Shown: piece by piece, positions 1 to 9,983 of the stretch
How positions within the stretch are numbered: position 1 is the stretch's first letter
How the letters are laid out: the number at the start of each line of letters is the position of its first letter
Source of the DNA: Anolis sagrei
Lineage: Eukaryota; Chordata; Lepidosauria; Squamata; Anolidae
DNA length: 64,000 nucleotides
Assembly (NCBI RefSeq): GCF_037176765.1
Contig: NC_090034.1
Coordinates: forward strand, 21,485,375 to 21,549,374
Direction: 5' to 3'
Position numbers and translations under genes: made by a program
The notes under the pieces: model-generated
Seen by the model: the letters and a program-made list of their open reading frames with translations, nothing else
Told to the model about the DNA's origin: nothing
Database searches by the model: none

Positions 1-477
1 GTCCCTCTCCTTTAAATGTCATATCAATAATAATAATAATAAATCAATAATAATAATAATTAAGAAGAAGAAAAGATGAACTTTCACCTGTGATTTATTG
101 CACCCTATAACTCTGACATTTTTAAAATAATCTCCCTGCAAAAAAGGGGGGAGGGTCACAATTCTTGGGTCCCTGCTGATTTAAATATACTAATATATAT
201 AATAATAATAATTCCCAGCTATGATTTATTGTTCCCTAATAACAATTAGATGCGATGAACTCTTTGCTGCAGGTGTGTCACATGGAAGACACCCCTGGAT
301 GTCGGTCTTGGACCTCTTCTTCATTTAATAATAATAATAATACCAAACTATGATTGATTTCACCCAATAAATTTGGATTTTAATAAAATCCTATCTGCAG
401 GTGAGCCACATGGAATCCCCCCCCCCCTTCCTGGATCCCAGTTTTGTTTTCCCCTTCATTTAATAATAATAATAATA

Positions 478-513
<36 letters not shown>

Positions 514-602
514 TTAAAACCCTCTTCCTGCAGGTGGGCCATATGGAAAACCCCCTGGATGCCAGTCTTGGGCCTCACCTTCATTTAACTATATTAATAA
601 TA

Positions 603-907
603 CCTCCCGGTGGCGCAGCGGATTAAACTGCTGAACTTGCTAACCAAAATGTCACAGGTTCAAATCTGAGGAGCGGGGTGAGCTCCCGCTGTTAGCCCCA
701 GCTTCTTCCAACCTAGCAGTTCGAAAACATGCAAATGTGAGTAGATCATTAGGTATCGCTCCGGTTGGAAGGTAGGAGTCATGCTGGCCACATGACCTTG
801 GAGGTGTCTACAGACAATGCCAGCTCTTTGGCTTAGATATGGAGATGAGCATCAATCCCCAGAGTCGGACACGATTGGACTTAATGTCAGGGGAAAACCT
901 TTATCTT
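603..907 (+). mobile_element. Sauria-type tRNA-derived SINE
   Basis: The element starts with CTCCCGGTGGCGCAGCGG (tRNA-like A box) and continues to a B-box-like GGTTCAAATCTG. It then has the CATGACCTTGGAGGTGTCTA middle and ends in GAGTCGGACACGATTGGACT plus AACCTTTATCTTTAC, the tail shared with BovB-mobilised squamate SINEs. A short TAATAATACC direct repeat flanks it. It interrupts the minisatellite. Confidence 0.88.
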
Positions 908-1142
908 TACTAGTAATAATAATACCAAATTGTGATTAATTTCACCCAATAAATTAGGATTTTATTAAAACCTCTCTCTGTAGGTGGGCCACATGGAAGA
1001 CACCTCCAACCTGGATGCGAGTCTTGCCTCCAACTTAATTTAAATATAATAATACTACAACGAATAATAATTGTTTAAAAACTTCTTCCTGTAGGTGTGT
1101 CACATGGAAGATGCCCAGGATGCTAGTCTTGCTTCCCCTTCA

Positions 1143-1180
<38 letters not shown>

Positions 1181-1503
1181 GGTAAAGGTTTCCCCTGACA
1201 TTAAGTCCAGTTGTGTCCGACTCTGGGGTCTGGTGCTCATTTCCATTTCTAAGCTGAAAAGCCGGCATTGCCCGTAGACACCTCCAAAGTCATGTGGCCA
1301 GCATGACTGCATGCAGCACCATTACCTTCCCATAGAAGCAGTACCTATTGATCTACTCACATGGCATGTTTTCAAACTGCTAGGTTAGCAGAAGCTAGGG
1401 CTGACAGCGGAAGCTCACGCCGCTCCCCAGATTTGAACCTACAACCTTTCGGTCAACAAGACCAGCAGCTCAGCAGTTTAACCCACTGCACCACTGGGGA
1501 CTC
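1181..1503 (-). mobile_element. Sauria-type SINE, reverse orientation
   Basis: Reading the minus strand, it begins GGAGTCCCCAGTGGTGCAG, has a B box GGTTCAAATCTGGGG and ends in the BovB-like tail with TTAATGTCAGGGGAAACC. It lies between two (ATT)n tracts of the minisatellite and is the same family as the copy at 603-907. Confidence 0.88.
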
Positions 1504-1829
1504 CGTTATTATTATTATTATTATTATTATATTAAAACCGTCTTCCTGTAGATGGGTCATATGGAAGATATGAATGCTAGTCTTGTCTCCACCTTAATTT
1601 ATATTATTATTATTATTATTATTATTATTTAAGAATTTCTTCCTGCAGGTGCATCACCCCTGGAGTATAATAATTTTTAAAACCTCTTCCTGCAGGTGTG
1701 TCACATGGAAGACAGTCCCCCCCTCCTTCATTTAAATATAATAATAATAATAATAATAATAATACCAAATTGTGATTCATTGCACCCATTCCGGGCTGAT
1801 TCTCCCCTTCAAAGCCTGCAGGGTGAAGG

Positions 1830-2330
1830 ATGAAAGAGGAGAGACCTTGCTACCTGTCCTGGAAGGGGACTCACCTGAGTTGGAAGAGCCCCCCCCCCCC
1901 GCAACCTGTCTCCCATGGCAACCTGCTCTTCTTCCTCCCCCGCCCCCTCCCCCGCCTTAATGCCATAATGATCTGCCTCCCTCTGCTTCCCATTCATTCC
2001 TGGACTCACCTGGGTTCCCTCTGCTTACCTGGCCGGGCCAGGTGAGCCCCAGAAGAGAAGGAGGGGGCTCCGAGGGGACTGAGACCGCTTTGGCATCGCC
2101 CAGCCCTGCAGCACCAGCAGCACAGGCGCCGGCGCGGGGCGGAGCAGCAACAGCAGCAGCAGCAGCAGAAGAGGCGGGGGAAAGGAGAGGACGACACTCA
2201 AGGGAGGGGGCAGCTAACGCGGGATGGATGCGCGCCTGCGCCGAGGCGTCCGCACGGCACAATGCAACACAGAAGAGTCCATGGGCCTCCCTCTCTGAGA
2301 TCCTCTTCTCCTGTCCCTCTCCCTAGTTAT
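1830..2330. promoter_or_regulatory. CpG-rich promoter candidate with possible 5' exon on the minus strand
   Basis: Roughly 2040-2270 is GC- and CpG-rich, with GC boxes (GGGGCGGAG), a (CAG)n run near 2145-2168 and a GCGCCTGCGCCGAGG NRF1-like site. On the minus strand the block ends in a good donor, CCAG|GTAAGCAG, with the exon edge at 2029. This suggests the first exon of a gene running left out of the window. In mammals the gene left of MLST8 on the minus strand is CASKIN1, but no coding sequence of it is visible. A plus-strand donor-like CAG|GTGAGC lies near 2041. Identity is inference only. Confidence 0.4.
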
Positions 2331-2354
2331 TTCCCCCCTGCAATGTTTTTTTTA

Positions 2355-2410
2355 AAAATAGGGTTGGACTAGATGACCTCTGGAGGACCCTTTCTATCTT
2401 TCTGCTCCAT
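2355..2410 (+). mobile_element. CR1 LINE 3' end fragment
   Basis: GGGTTGGACTAGATGACCTC followed by a CTTTCTATCTTTCTGCTCCAT end is the usual CR1 3' terminus. Only about 55 bp remain. Confidence 0.6.
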
Positions 2411-2498
2411 ATATATAATTTGGGAAGAGCAGATCCCTCCACTTATTATTTTTATTACTATTATATAGCAGTATTATTATTATTATTTTAGAATATTA

Positions 2499-3069
2499 CT
2501 AGCCATCCCCTGCCACGCGTTGCTGTGGCCCACATGGGGGTTCTGTGTGGGAGGTTTGGCCCAATTCTATCATTGGTGGGGTTCAGAATGCTCTTTGATT
2601 GTAGGTGAACTATAAATCCCAGCAACTACAACTCCCAAATGTCAAGAATCTATTTTCCCCAAACTCCACCAGTGTTCACATTGGGGCACATTGAGTATTC
2701 CTGTAGAATTTGGTCCAGATCCATCATTGTTTGAGTCCAAAGTGATCTCTGGATGTAGGTGAACTACAACTCCAAAACCAAAGGACACTGCCCACCAACC
2801 CCTTCCAGTATTTTCTGTTGGTCACGGGAGAACTGTGTGCCAAGTTTGGTTCAATTCCATCATTGGTGGGGTTCAGAATGCTCTTTGATTATAGGTGAAC
2901 TATAAATCCCAGCAACTACAACTCCCAAATGACAAAATCATAATTTTTTGAGTGATGGTCACTCCTTGTGTTGTGAGACGTTTTGTTGCCAAATTTGGTG
3001 TGATTTTGTTCATTGGTCCTTTTGTTTTTAAAGTACTCATTATGCACAGAGCATTTTTATATATATAGA
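2499..3069 (-). mobile_element. Non-autonomous Helitron (reverse orientation)
   Basis: Read on the minus strand it starts TCTATATATATAAAAATG and ends in CTAG, with a hairpin (GCCAC..GTGGC around AGCAACGC) about 15 bp before the CTAG. It lacks terminal inverted repeats, as Helitrons do. The body has repeated AACTATAAATCCCAGCAAC blocks. No Rep/helicase frame is present. Its relatives at 3345, 28030 and 37611 share both ends. Confidence 0.72.
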
Positions 3070-3344
3070 TTATTATTATATCATCAATTTAATATTTGTT
3101 ATTATCAGCAATTATTAGTCTATTAATATTATATTGCAATATTATTGTTATTACTTTAGTATATTATTTATATGATTATTATGATCAATTATTAATGTTA
3201 TTATTAGATATTATTAGTCATTATATTGTGATATTGTTATTTTAGTATATTGTTTACTATATTATTATTATCATCATCAATCATCAATGTTATTATTATT
3301 ATTAGCTATTATTAGTCATTATATTGTAATATTATTTTTGTATA

Positions 3345-4306
3345 TCTCTCTATATAAAAATATAAAAAAAAATGCTCTGTGCATAATGAGTACCTCAAAA
3401 ACAAAAGAACCAATGAACAAAATCACACCAAATTTGGCAACAAAATGTCTCACTACACACTCAAAAAATTATGATTTTGTCATTTGGGAGTTGTAGTTGC
3501 TGGGATTTATAGTTCACCTATAATCAAAGAGCATTCTGAACTCCACTAACAATGGAATTGAACCAAACTTGGCACACAGGCCTCCCATGACCACCAGAAA
3601 ATACTGAAAGGGTTTGGTGGGCATTGACCTTGAATTCTGGAATTGTAGTATACCTCCATCCAGAGAACACTGTGGACTCACACAATGATGGATCTGGACC
3701 AAACTTGACAGGAATACTCAATATGCCCAAATGTGGACACAGAGGGATTTTGGGGGAAATAGACCTTGACATTTGGGAGTTGTAGTTACTAGGATGTATA
3801 GTTCACCTATAATCAAAGAGCATTCTGAACCCCACCAATGATGGAATTGGGCCAAACATCACACACAGAACCCCCATTATCAACAGAAAACTCTGTGCGG
3901 TCTTTGGTGACCGTTCTGACACCCCCCCCCCCCCGGGTCTTGACTTCCCAGGTTGAGAAATGCTGTCTAAGGCCATCCAGTCCAACTCCCTTCATCAGGG
4001 CCAGAAAACATAATCAAAGCCCTCCTGACAAAGGGCCATCCAGCCATTCACGCACACACATGTATATGACAAATAGAGTATCATAGATTTGAAAGGGACC
4101 CCTAAAGAAGGACAATGATATGTTGCATCTTCCAGAGTAAGTAAAACAGACAATCTCCACATCAACACTGACAAAGAAAGAACAAGAAATACTGTTTACC
4201 CACAAGCATCAAGACATTACATATATTAGAAACCAACACTTTCTCATTACTTTATTTTCCAGATCACCAGACTGGGCCACAGCAACGAATGGCAGGGGAC
4301 CGCTAG
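3345..4306 (+). mobile_element. Non-autonomous Helitron with an inserted CR1 scrap
   Basis: It starts TCTCTCTATATAAAAATA after an A and ends GGGGACCGCTAG before a T, with a GCCAC..ATGGC hairpin just upstream of the end. It is in the opposite orientation to the copy at 2499-3069, and the body matches that copy for most of its length. About 3965-4050 is a reverse CR1 3' fragment (GGCCATCCAGTCCAACTCCC). Pairing with the neighbour makes a 1.8-kb imperfect inverted repeat with a 275-bp AT-rich spacer. Confidence 0.7.
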
Positions 4307-4345
4307 TTATTTACTATATAATTAATTATTATTATGATCAATAAT

Positions 4346-6928
4346 CAGAATGATCTCAATTCGAGTGCAAGGAAAGCCTTTCAACATCACAGTGATCCAA
4401 ATATACGCCCCAACCACAGCTGCTGAAGAAGCAGAAGTAGATCAGTTCTATGAGGATCTGCAGGACCTACTGGATAATACACCAAAAAGAGACATTATTT
4501 TCATTACAGGAGACTGGAATGCCAAGGTGGGAAGTCAAATGACAACTGGGATCACAGGCAAGCATGGTCTGGGAGAACAAAATGAAGCGGGACGCAGGCT
4601 GATAGAATTCTGCCAGGAAAACTCGCTGTGTATAACGAATACTCTCTTCCAACAACCTAAAAGACGACTTTATACATGGACCTCACCAGATGGTCAACAC
4701 CAAAATCAGATTGACTACATCCTTTGCAGCCAAAGGTGGCGGACATCCATCCAGTCGGTGAAAACAAGACCTGGGGCTGACTGTAGCTCAGATCACGAAC
4801 TTCTTATTGCCCAATTTAGAATAAAACTAAAGAGATCAGGGAAAATACACAGACCAGTTAGATATGATCTCACTAACATTCCTAGCGAATATACAGTGGA
4901 AGTGAAGAACAGATTTGAAGGACTAGATTTAGTAAACAGAGTCCCAGAAGAACTATGGACAGAAGTCCGAGACATTGTTCAGGAGGCGGCAACAAAGTAC
5001 GTTCCAAAGAAAAAGAAAACCAAGAAGGCAAAATGGTTGTCTGCTGAGACACTGGAAGTAGCCCAAGAAAGGAGGAAAGCAAAAGGAAACAGGGATAAGG
5101 GGAGATATGCCCAGTTAAATGCGCAATTCCAGAGGTTAGCCAGAAGAGATAAGGAACTATTTTTAAATAAGCAATGCATGGAAGTGGAAGAAGACAACAG
5201 AATAGGAAGGACAAGAGACCTCTTCCAGAAAATTAGAAACATTGGAGGTAAATTTCAGGCAAAAATTGGTATGATAAGAAACAAAGATGGCAGGGACCTA
5301 ACAGAAGCTGAAGAGATCAAGAGAAGGTGGCGAGACTATACAGAAGATCTGTATAGGAAGGATAACAATATCGAGGATAGCTTTGACGGTGTGGTGAATG
5401 AATTAGAACCAGACATCCTGAGGAGTGAGGTTGAATGGGCCTTAAGAAGCATTGCTAACAACAAGGCAGCAGGAGACGACGGCATCCCAGCTGAACTGTT
5501 TAAAATCTTAAAAGATGATGCTGTCAAGGTGATGCATGCCATTTGCCAGCAAATATGGAAAACACAAGAATGGCCATCAGACTGGAAAAAATCAACTTAT
5601 ATCCCCATACCAAAAAAGGGAAATGCGAAAGACTGCTCAAACTTCCGTACAGTGGCCCTTATTTCTCATGCCAGTAAGGTAATGCTCAAGATCCTGCAAG
5701 GAAGACTCCAGCAATACATGGAGCGAGAGTTGCCAGATGTTCAAGCTGGGTTTAGAAAAGGCAGAGGAACGAGAGACCAGATTGCCAATATCCGCTGGAT
5801 AATGGAGAAAGGCAGGGAGTTTCAGAAAAACATCTACTTCTGCTTCATTGACTATTCTAAAGCCTTTGACTGTGTGGATCATAATAAATTGTGGCAAGTT
5901 CTTGGTGGGATGGGTATACCAAGCCACCTTGTCTCTCTCCTGAGGAATCTGTACAAGGACCAAGTAGCAACAGTCAGAACTGACCACGGAACAACAGACT
6001 GGTTCAAGATTGGGAAAGGCGTCCGGCAAGGCTGCATACTCTCACCCAACCTTTTTAACTTGTATGCAGAACACATCATGCGATGTGCGGGGCTGGATGA
6101 ATGCAAAGCTGGGGTGAAAATTGCTGGAAGAAACATTAACAACCTCAGATATGCAGATGACACCACTCTGATGGCCGAAAGCGAGGAGGAGCTGAGGAGC
6201 CTTCTAATCAAGGTGAAAGAAGAAAGCGCAAAAGCCGGGTTGCAGCTAAACGTCAAAAAAACCAAGATTATGGCAACAAGAATGATTGACAACTGGAAAA
6301 TAGAGGGAGAAACCGTGGAGGCCGTGACAGACTTTGTATTTCTAGGTGCAAAGATTACTGCAGATGCAGACTGTGGCCAGGAAATCAGAAGACGCTTACT
6401 TCTTGGGAGGAGAGCAATGTCCAGTCTCGATAAAATAGTAAAGAGTAGAGACATCAGACTGGCAACAAAGATCCGCCTAGTCAAAGCCATGGTATTCCCT
6501 GTAGTCACCTACGGATGTGAGAGCTGGACCTTAGGGAAGGCTGAGCGAAGGAAGATCGATGCTTTTGAGCTGTGGTGTTGGAGGAAAGTGCTGAGAGTGC
6601 CTTGGACTGCGAGAAGATCCAACCAGTCCATCCTCCAGGAAATAAAGCCCGACTGCTCACTGGAGGGAAAGATACTAGAGACAAAGTTGAAGTACTTTGG
6701 CCACATCATGAGGAGACAGGAAAGCCTAGAGAAGACAATTATGCTGGGGAAAGTGGAAGGCAAAAGGAAGAGGGGCCGACCAAGGGCAAGATGGATGGAT
6801 GGCATCCTTGAAGTGACTGGACTGACCTTGAGGGAGCTGGGGGTGGTAACGGCCGACAGGGAGCTCTGGCGTAGGCTGGTCCATGAGGTCACGAAGAGTC
6901 GGAGACGACTGAACGAATGAACAACAAC
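4346..6928 (+). mobile_element. BovB (RTE clade) LINE, 5'-truncated, with target-site duplication
   Basis: The element is bounded by the 12-bp direct repeat ATGATCAATAAT at 4334-4345 and 6929-6940. It lacks the 5' end of a full BovB (about 3.2 kb) but keeps one open frame through endonuclease and reverse transcriptase to the typical 3' end (AGTCGGAGACGACTGAACGA). BovB is known for horizontal transfer among squamates, ruminants and other animals. The clean frame and exact duplication point to a young insertion. Confidence 0.93.
4350..6920 (+). CDS. BovB endonuclease/reverse transcriptase (N-terminally truncated)
   Basis: An uninterrupted frame of 856 codons. The first ~150 residues are the C-terminal part of an APE endonuclease (IQIYAPT, GDWNAKVG near residue 55, SDHELL near 148). 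The reverse transcriptase follows: KKGNAKDCSNFRTVALIS, FIDYSKAFDCVDH, VRQGCILSPNLFNLYAE and the catalytic LRYADDT near residue 598. The C-terminus has the RTE-type CESWTLGKAERRKIDAFELW and YFGHIMRR blocks. The first ATG lies inside the endonuclease domain because the element is 5' truncated, so the real start is missing and the protein is not expected to be functional alone. It may still have supplied tails for Sauria SINEs when whole. Confidence 0.93.
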   Translation: MISIRVQGKPFNITVIQIYAPTTAAEEAEVDQFYEDLQDLLDNTPKRDIIFITGDWNAKVGSQMTTGITGKHGLGEQNEAGRRLIEFCQENSLCITNTLFQQPKRRLYTWTSPDGQHQNQIDYILCSQRWRTSIQSVKTRPGADCSSDHELLIAQFRIKLKRSGKIHRPVRYDLTNIPSEYTVEVKNRFEGLDLVNRVPEELWTEVRDIVQEAATKYVPKKKKTKKAKWLSAETLEVAQERRKAKGNRDKGRYAQLNAQFQRLARRDKELFLNKQCMEVEEDNRIGRTRDLFQKIRNIGGKFQAKIGMIRNKDGRDLTEAEEIKRRWRDYTEDLYRKDNNIEDSFDGVVNELEPDILRSEVEWALRSIANNKAAGDDGIPAELFKILKDDAVKVMHAICQQIWKTQEWPSDWKKSTYIPIPKKGNAKDCSNFRTVALISHASKVMLKILQGRLQQYMERELPDVQAGFRKGRGTRDQIANIRWIMEKGREFQKNIYFCFIDYSKAFDCVDHNKLWQVLGGMGIPSHLVSLLRNLYKDQVATVRTDHGTTDWFKIGKGVRQGCILSPNLFNLYAEHIMRCAGLDECKAGVKIAGRNINNLRYADDTTLMAESEEELRSLLIKVKEESAKAGLQLNVKKTKIMATRMIDNWKIEGETVEAVTDFVFLGAKITADADCGQEIRRRLLLGRRAMSSLDKIVKSRDIRLATKIRLVKAMVFPVVTYGCESWTLGKAERRKIDAFELWCWRKVLRVPWTARRSNQSILQEIKPDCSLEGKILETKLKYFGHIMRRQESLEKTIMLGKVEGKRKRGRPRARWMDGILEVTGLTLRELGVVTADRELWRRLVHEVTKSRRRLNE

Positions 6929-6944
6929 ATGATCAATAATATAT

Positions 6945-7125
6945 ACCCTGGACTTTCCAGAGATATATAAACCCAATTTTCCTAGTTTCCAACAGACCTC
7001 ACAACCTCTGAGGATGCCTGCCATAGATGCAGGCGAAACGTCAGGAGAGAATGCTTCTTGAACATGGCCATACAGCCCGAAAAAACTTCAAAAATCCAGT
7101 GATTCCAGCCATGAAAGCCTTTGAC
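6945..7125 (+). mobile_element. Hammerhead-bearing repeat (Penelope-like terminal fragment?)
   Basis: The sequence runs from AGATATATAAACCCAATTTT through CCTCACAACCTCTGAGGATG and GCAGGCGAAACGTCAGGAG to CCATGAAAGCCTTTGACAAT. CTGAGGA (7008-7014), a GCCTGC/GCAGGC stem, GAAA (7035-7038) and GTC (7040-7042) are in the order of a type I hammerhead core. Hammerheads are known in terminal repeats of Penelope-like elements; that assignment is inferred. Other copies lie at 7810-7995 and 42955-43200. Confidence 0.55.
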
Positions 7126-7144
7126 AATACATTACTGTTATTAA

Positions 7145-7362
7145 TGTCAAGTCAGGGGCGACTTGAGAAACAGTGTGAGAGAATTGGCTATCTGCAAGGG
7201 TGTTGCCCAGGGGACGCCTGGATGTTTAGATGTTTTACCATTCTTGTGGGAAGCGTATTTCATGTCCCTGCATGGGCAGCTGGAGCTGACAGAGGGAGCT
7301 CATCTGTGCTCTCTTCAGATTTGAACCTCCAACCTGTCGGTCTTCAGTCCTGCTGGCACATG
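7145..7362 (-). mobile_element. tRNA-derived SINE, second family, reverse orientation
   Basis: The minus strand reads CATGTGCCAGCAGGACTGAAGACC, a B box GGTTGGAGGTTCAAATCTGA, and ends TCAAGTCGCCCCTGACTTGAC. The 5' part matches the SINE at 62764-62895, and the tail differs from the Sauria family. Confidence 0.7.
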
Positions 7363-7433
7363 GGTTATTATTATTCTATTATTATTATTCTATTATTATA
7401 TTGCGATATTATTATTTTAATCTATTATTTAGT

Positions 7434-7622
7434 TTGTTGTTCATTCGTTCAGTCGTCTCCGACTCTTCGTGACCTCATGGACCAGCCCACGCCAGAGCTC
7501 CCTGTCGGCCGTCACCACCCCCAGCTCCTTCAAGGTCAGTCCAGTCACTTCAAGGATGCCATCCATCCATCTTGCCCTTGGTCGGCCCCTCTTCCTTTTA
7601 CTTTCCACTTTCCCCACATTAT
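7434..7622 (-). mobile_element. BovB 3'-end fragment, reverse orientation
   Basis: GTTGTTCATTCGTTCAGTCG followed by TCTCCGACTCTTCGTGACC is the reverse complement of the BovB 3' end. The minus-strand translation matches the last ~60 residues of the protein at 4350-6920. Confidence 0.88.
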
Positions 7623-7624
7623 TT

Positions 7625-7790
7625 AGTATATTAAATTATTTAGTATATTAAATAATTATTTAGTATATTATTATTATTATTGCTTTTTTTATATCCCGCT
7701 CCCTCCCCTGATGAGACTCAGAGCAGCTTACAAAAAAAAAGAAACAAACAATAATAAACACACTGTCAAAAACAGCCTCAAACAGAGAAG
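7625..7790 (-). mobile_element. L2-type 3' UTR scrap with AT-rich flank
   Basis: TTTATATCCCGCTCCCTCCC followed by GACTCAGAGCAGCTTACAAA is the reverse of the common L2 3' UTR in squamates. AT-rich repeats (ATTTAGTATATT) precede it. Confidence 0.5.
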
Positions 7791-7809
7791 AGTTATTTCT
7801 CCTACCCTG

Positions 7810-7995
7810 TACATTATTTCATAGATATATAAACCCGAATTGCCTAGTTTACAACAGACCTCACAACCTCTGAGGATGCCTGCCATAGATATGGGTAACG
7901 TCAGGAGAGAATGCTTCTGGAATATGGCCATACAGCCCAGAAAACTCACAGCAACCCAGTGATTCTGGCCATGAAAGCCTTCGACAACACAATGT
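7810..7995 (+). mobile_element. Hammerhead-type repeat, decayed copy
   Basis: It matches 6945-7125 from AGATATATAAACCCGAATTG to GCCATGAAAGCCTTCGACAA. CTGAGGA is kept at 7870-7876, but the GAAA box has become GTAA, so the catalytic core is broken. Confidence 0.6.
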
Positions 7996-8039
7996 CAAAA
8001 ATAACTCAATAACAATAAAATAAACAAGGCAAACACAAA

Positions 8040-8690
8040 ACATTGTTGCTGTTATTGTTGTTGTTGTTGTTGTTGTTGTTATGAATTACCCCCTTCTAGC
8101 CATCTGTCCCATCCAGGGCTGGGCAAAGATGATCCTTCCAGATATTATTATTACTATTATTATTATTGTTACTAGATTATTAATATATTACATTATTAAT
8201 AATGTTATGTGGGAAAGAGAAGATCTCTCCACTTAATATTATTAGTACTAATATAATAAATTATTATTTTTATTAGCCTCTTCTAGCTTTTCTGCTTCAT
8301 TCAGAATTATGAAGAGCAGATTCCTTCACTTATTAATATTATTAGTACAATATAATAATAATAGTATTATATTGAATTACATTATAACATCATTATCAAT
8401 ATTACATGTATATGCATTATATTAGCATAGCACAATATTAGTATTATACATTACTATATTAATAATATTACATGTAATATATAATATACAATTATTATAT
8501 ATAATTATAAAGTACTATATTATTATTATTATATATAATACACTATTAGTATATTATATTATTGGTATCATAACATATATTGTACTATTATAAGTTGTCG
8601 TATATATTATATATATTACAACATTATTATTATATATATTAGTATTATTACATTAAAATGTTATTATTGTATGTATACCTCTCTTAATGC
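8040..8690. repeat. AT-rich low-complexity block
   Basis: A (TTG)n run near 8042-8080 is followed by about 550 bp of imperfect (ATT)n and (AT)n. No gene, RNA or recognisable transposon is seen in it. Confidence 0.7.
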
Positions 8691-8929
8691 ATTGCATATA
8701 TATGCATGTGTGGTGGTGCAATGCATTAACAGAAGTATATAAATATATACATATATATATACACACACATTGTATATTTACTATGTATATATGCATACTC
8801 CTATTAATTTGTCTTATTGTTTGCTGTCTGAAGTCCCTATATTGGAAGCCAGACAGGATTTATGATTTATGCATTATCATAAATCATCATTTTCTATATC
8901 AAAAACATCATCATCCAGGGACTGGAGGC

Positions 8930-9210
8930 TTGGGTGAGCTTCCCTGACAGACGCTACTGCGCATGTCCGAGTTGGGCCCTGCTCTGGCTTTCCCACTCTC
9001 TGCCGACAGGTGTCGCTGCTTCCCTATGGGGCGGCCATAGAACTAGGAACACTTTCCCATGTGTTCTAGGGTCTCTTCTGCGCATGCGGACTGGTTTCCT
9101 CGTTTCACATGCGCACTAGGTGCCCAATGGATGCTCGTGTGCGCATGCGCCGTGGCTGTCTTGTTCCTAGTCTGCCTGTCTGCCCAGTAGTCCTTCCTTT
9201 AATTCCGAAG
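8930..9210 (+). promoter_or_regulatory. MLST8: MLST8 promoter and untranslated first exon
   Basis: Four NRF1-type sites cluster here (TGCGCATGTCC near 8958, TGCGCATGCGG near 9080, CACATGCGCAC near 9108, TGCGCATGCGCC near 9140). There is a CGGCCAT element near 9032 and no TATA box. A strong donor, CCGAAG|GTAAGTAG, ends the exon at 9210. The first coding exon of MLST8 opens at an acceptor at 10807, so this donor fits a non-coding exon 1. The transcription start cannot be fixed from sequence; it should lie near 9080-9170. Confidence 0.65.
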
Positions 9211-9499
9211 GTAAGTAGCAATTCCCCCACCCAAAATATTTATATTTCTTATACTTACGTTTGTGTAATTTCTGAGCTCAAGGTTGTCCATTTTCTGCCC
9301 TAATTTATGCTGACAATGAGCCCTGCAAGATGGGAATAAGAGGCTCAATGAGGACCAGAAGCTTGGATCTCCCAGCTTAAGGGCCTCTAAACTCAGAGAC
9401 CCTACAACAACAACAACAACAACAGTAATCATAATGATGCAGACTGTGCATTCCTTTTTCCCAAATACTCCAAAATGATCCCCATTTGCGAGAGTTTTA

Positions 9500-9983
9500 A
9501 AATGCATTTTATTATTTTAATTTCTCTTTGCTGTAATGTCAGAAGGTCCTTAATTGTTTATTATTTCAATGCATGTACATTGCTTCATTGAGTAGTTTTT
9601 AATGCCTTTTTAATATGTTTATGTCCATTTGCTTTAATGATGGAAAGGGCCAATTTTTATTTTTATTTATTTATTTAGGGTATTTCTACCCCACCTTTCT
9701 CCGCAACTGGGACTCAAGGTGGCTTACAGCATACCAACATATAACATTCATCATAAAAAGGTAAAACCATAATAAAAACATCGATACATAAAATAAGGTA
9801 AAAGCAATAGCCTCCCCCGTGTTTGCTTCCCTATGTACCAACATTAAAATCCCTAATATCCTCCCATACTTCAGTTAAAAGCCTTATTAAACGGAAAGGT
9901 TCTATGCTTCTATGCATGTACGTCACTTCATTGAGTAGTTTTTAATGTATTGTACTATTTTATATGCATTTGTTTTAATGGCA
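9500..9983 (-). mobile_element. L2-like 3' UTR pieces in MLST8 intron 1
   Basis: TATTTCTACCCCACCTTTCT and GACTCAAGGTGGCTTACAGC near 9685-9730 are the reverse of the L2 3' UTR. A TTCATTGAGTAGTTTTTAATG segment occurs on both sides (about 9582 and 9930), so the L2 piece seems to have landed in, or been copied with, an older repeat. Confidence 0.5.

Larger units (their letters stand above)
1..1800. repeat. Degenerate minisatellite spaced by (AAT)n tracts
   Basis: About nine related units of roughly 90-150 bp recur, for example near 60-180, 200-330, 340-470, 515-600, 935-1050, 1070-1150, 1530-1610, 1625-1665 and 1675-1740. Each has a TGTGATT..CACCCAATAAAT part, then CTTCCTGCAGGTGNGTCACATGGAAG and CCTGGATGCCAGTCTTG, and then a run of AAT/ATT. 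Two Sauria SINEs interrupt the array. No gene is seen here; small reading frames rich in poly-Ile or poly-Tyr are simply translated (ATT)n. Confidence 0.75.

Noticed and set aside
2042-2326. Possible coding first exon in the CpG-rich block (Ala-rich, 94 codons)
   Set aside because: Composition follows the CAG/GC-rich DNA, it does not match CASKIN1's known start, and no donor fits its frame.
5879-6508. A 209-codon frame antisense to BovB
   Set aside because: It is a shadow of the reverse transcriptase frame with no independent evidence.
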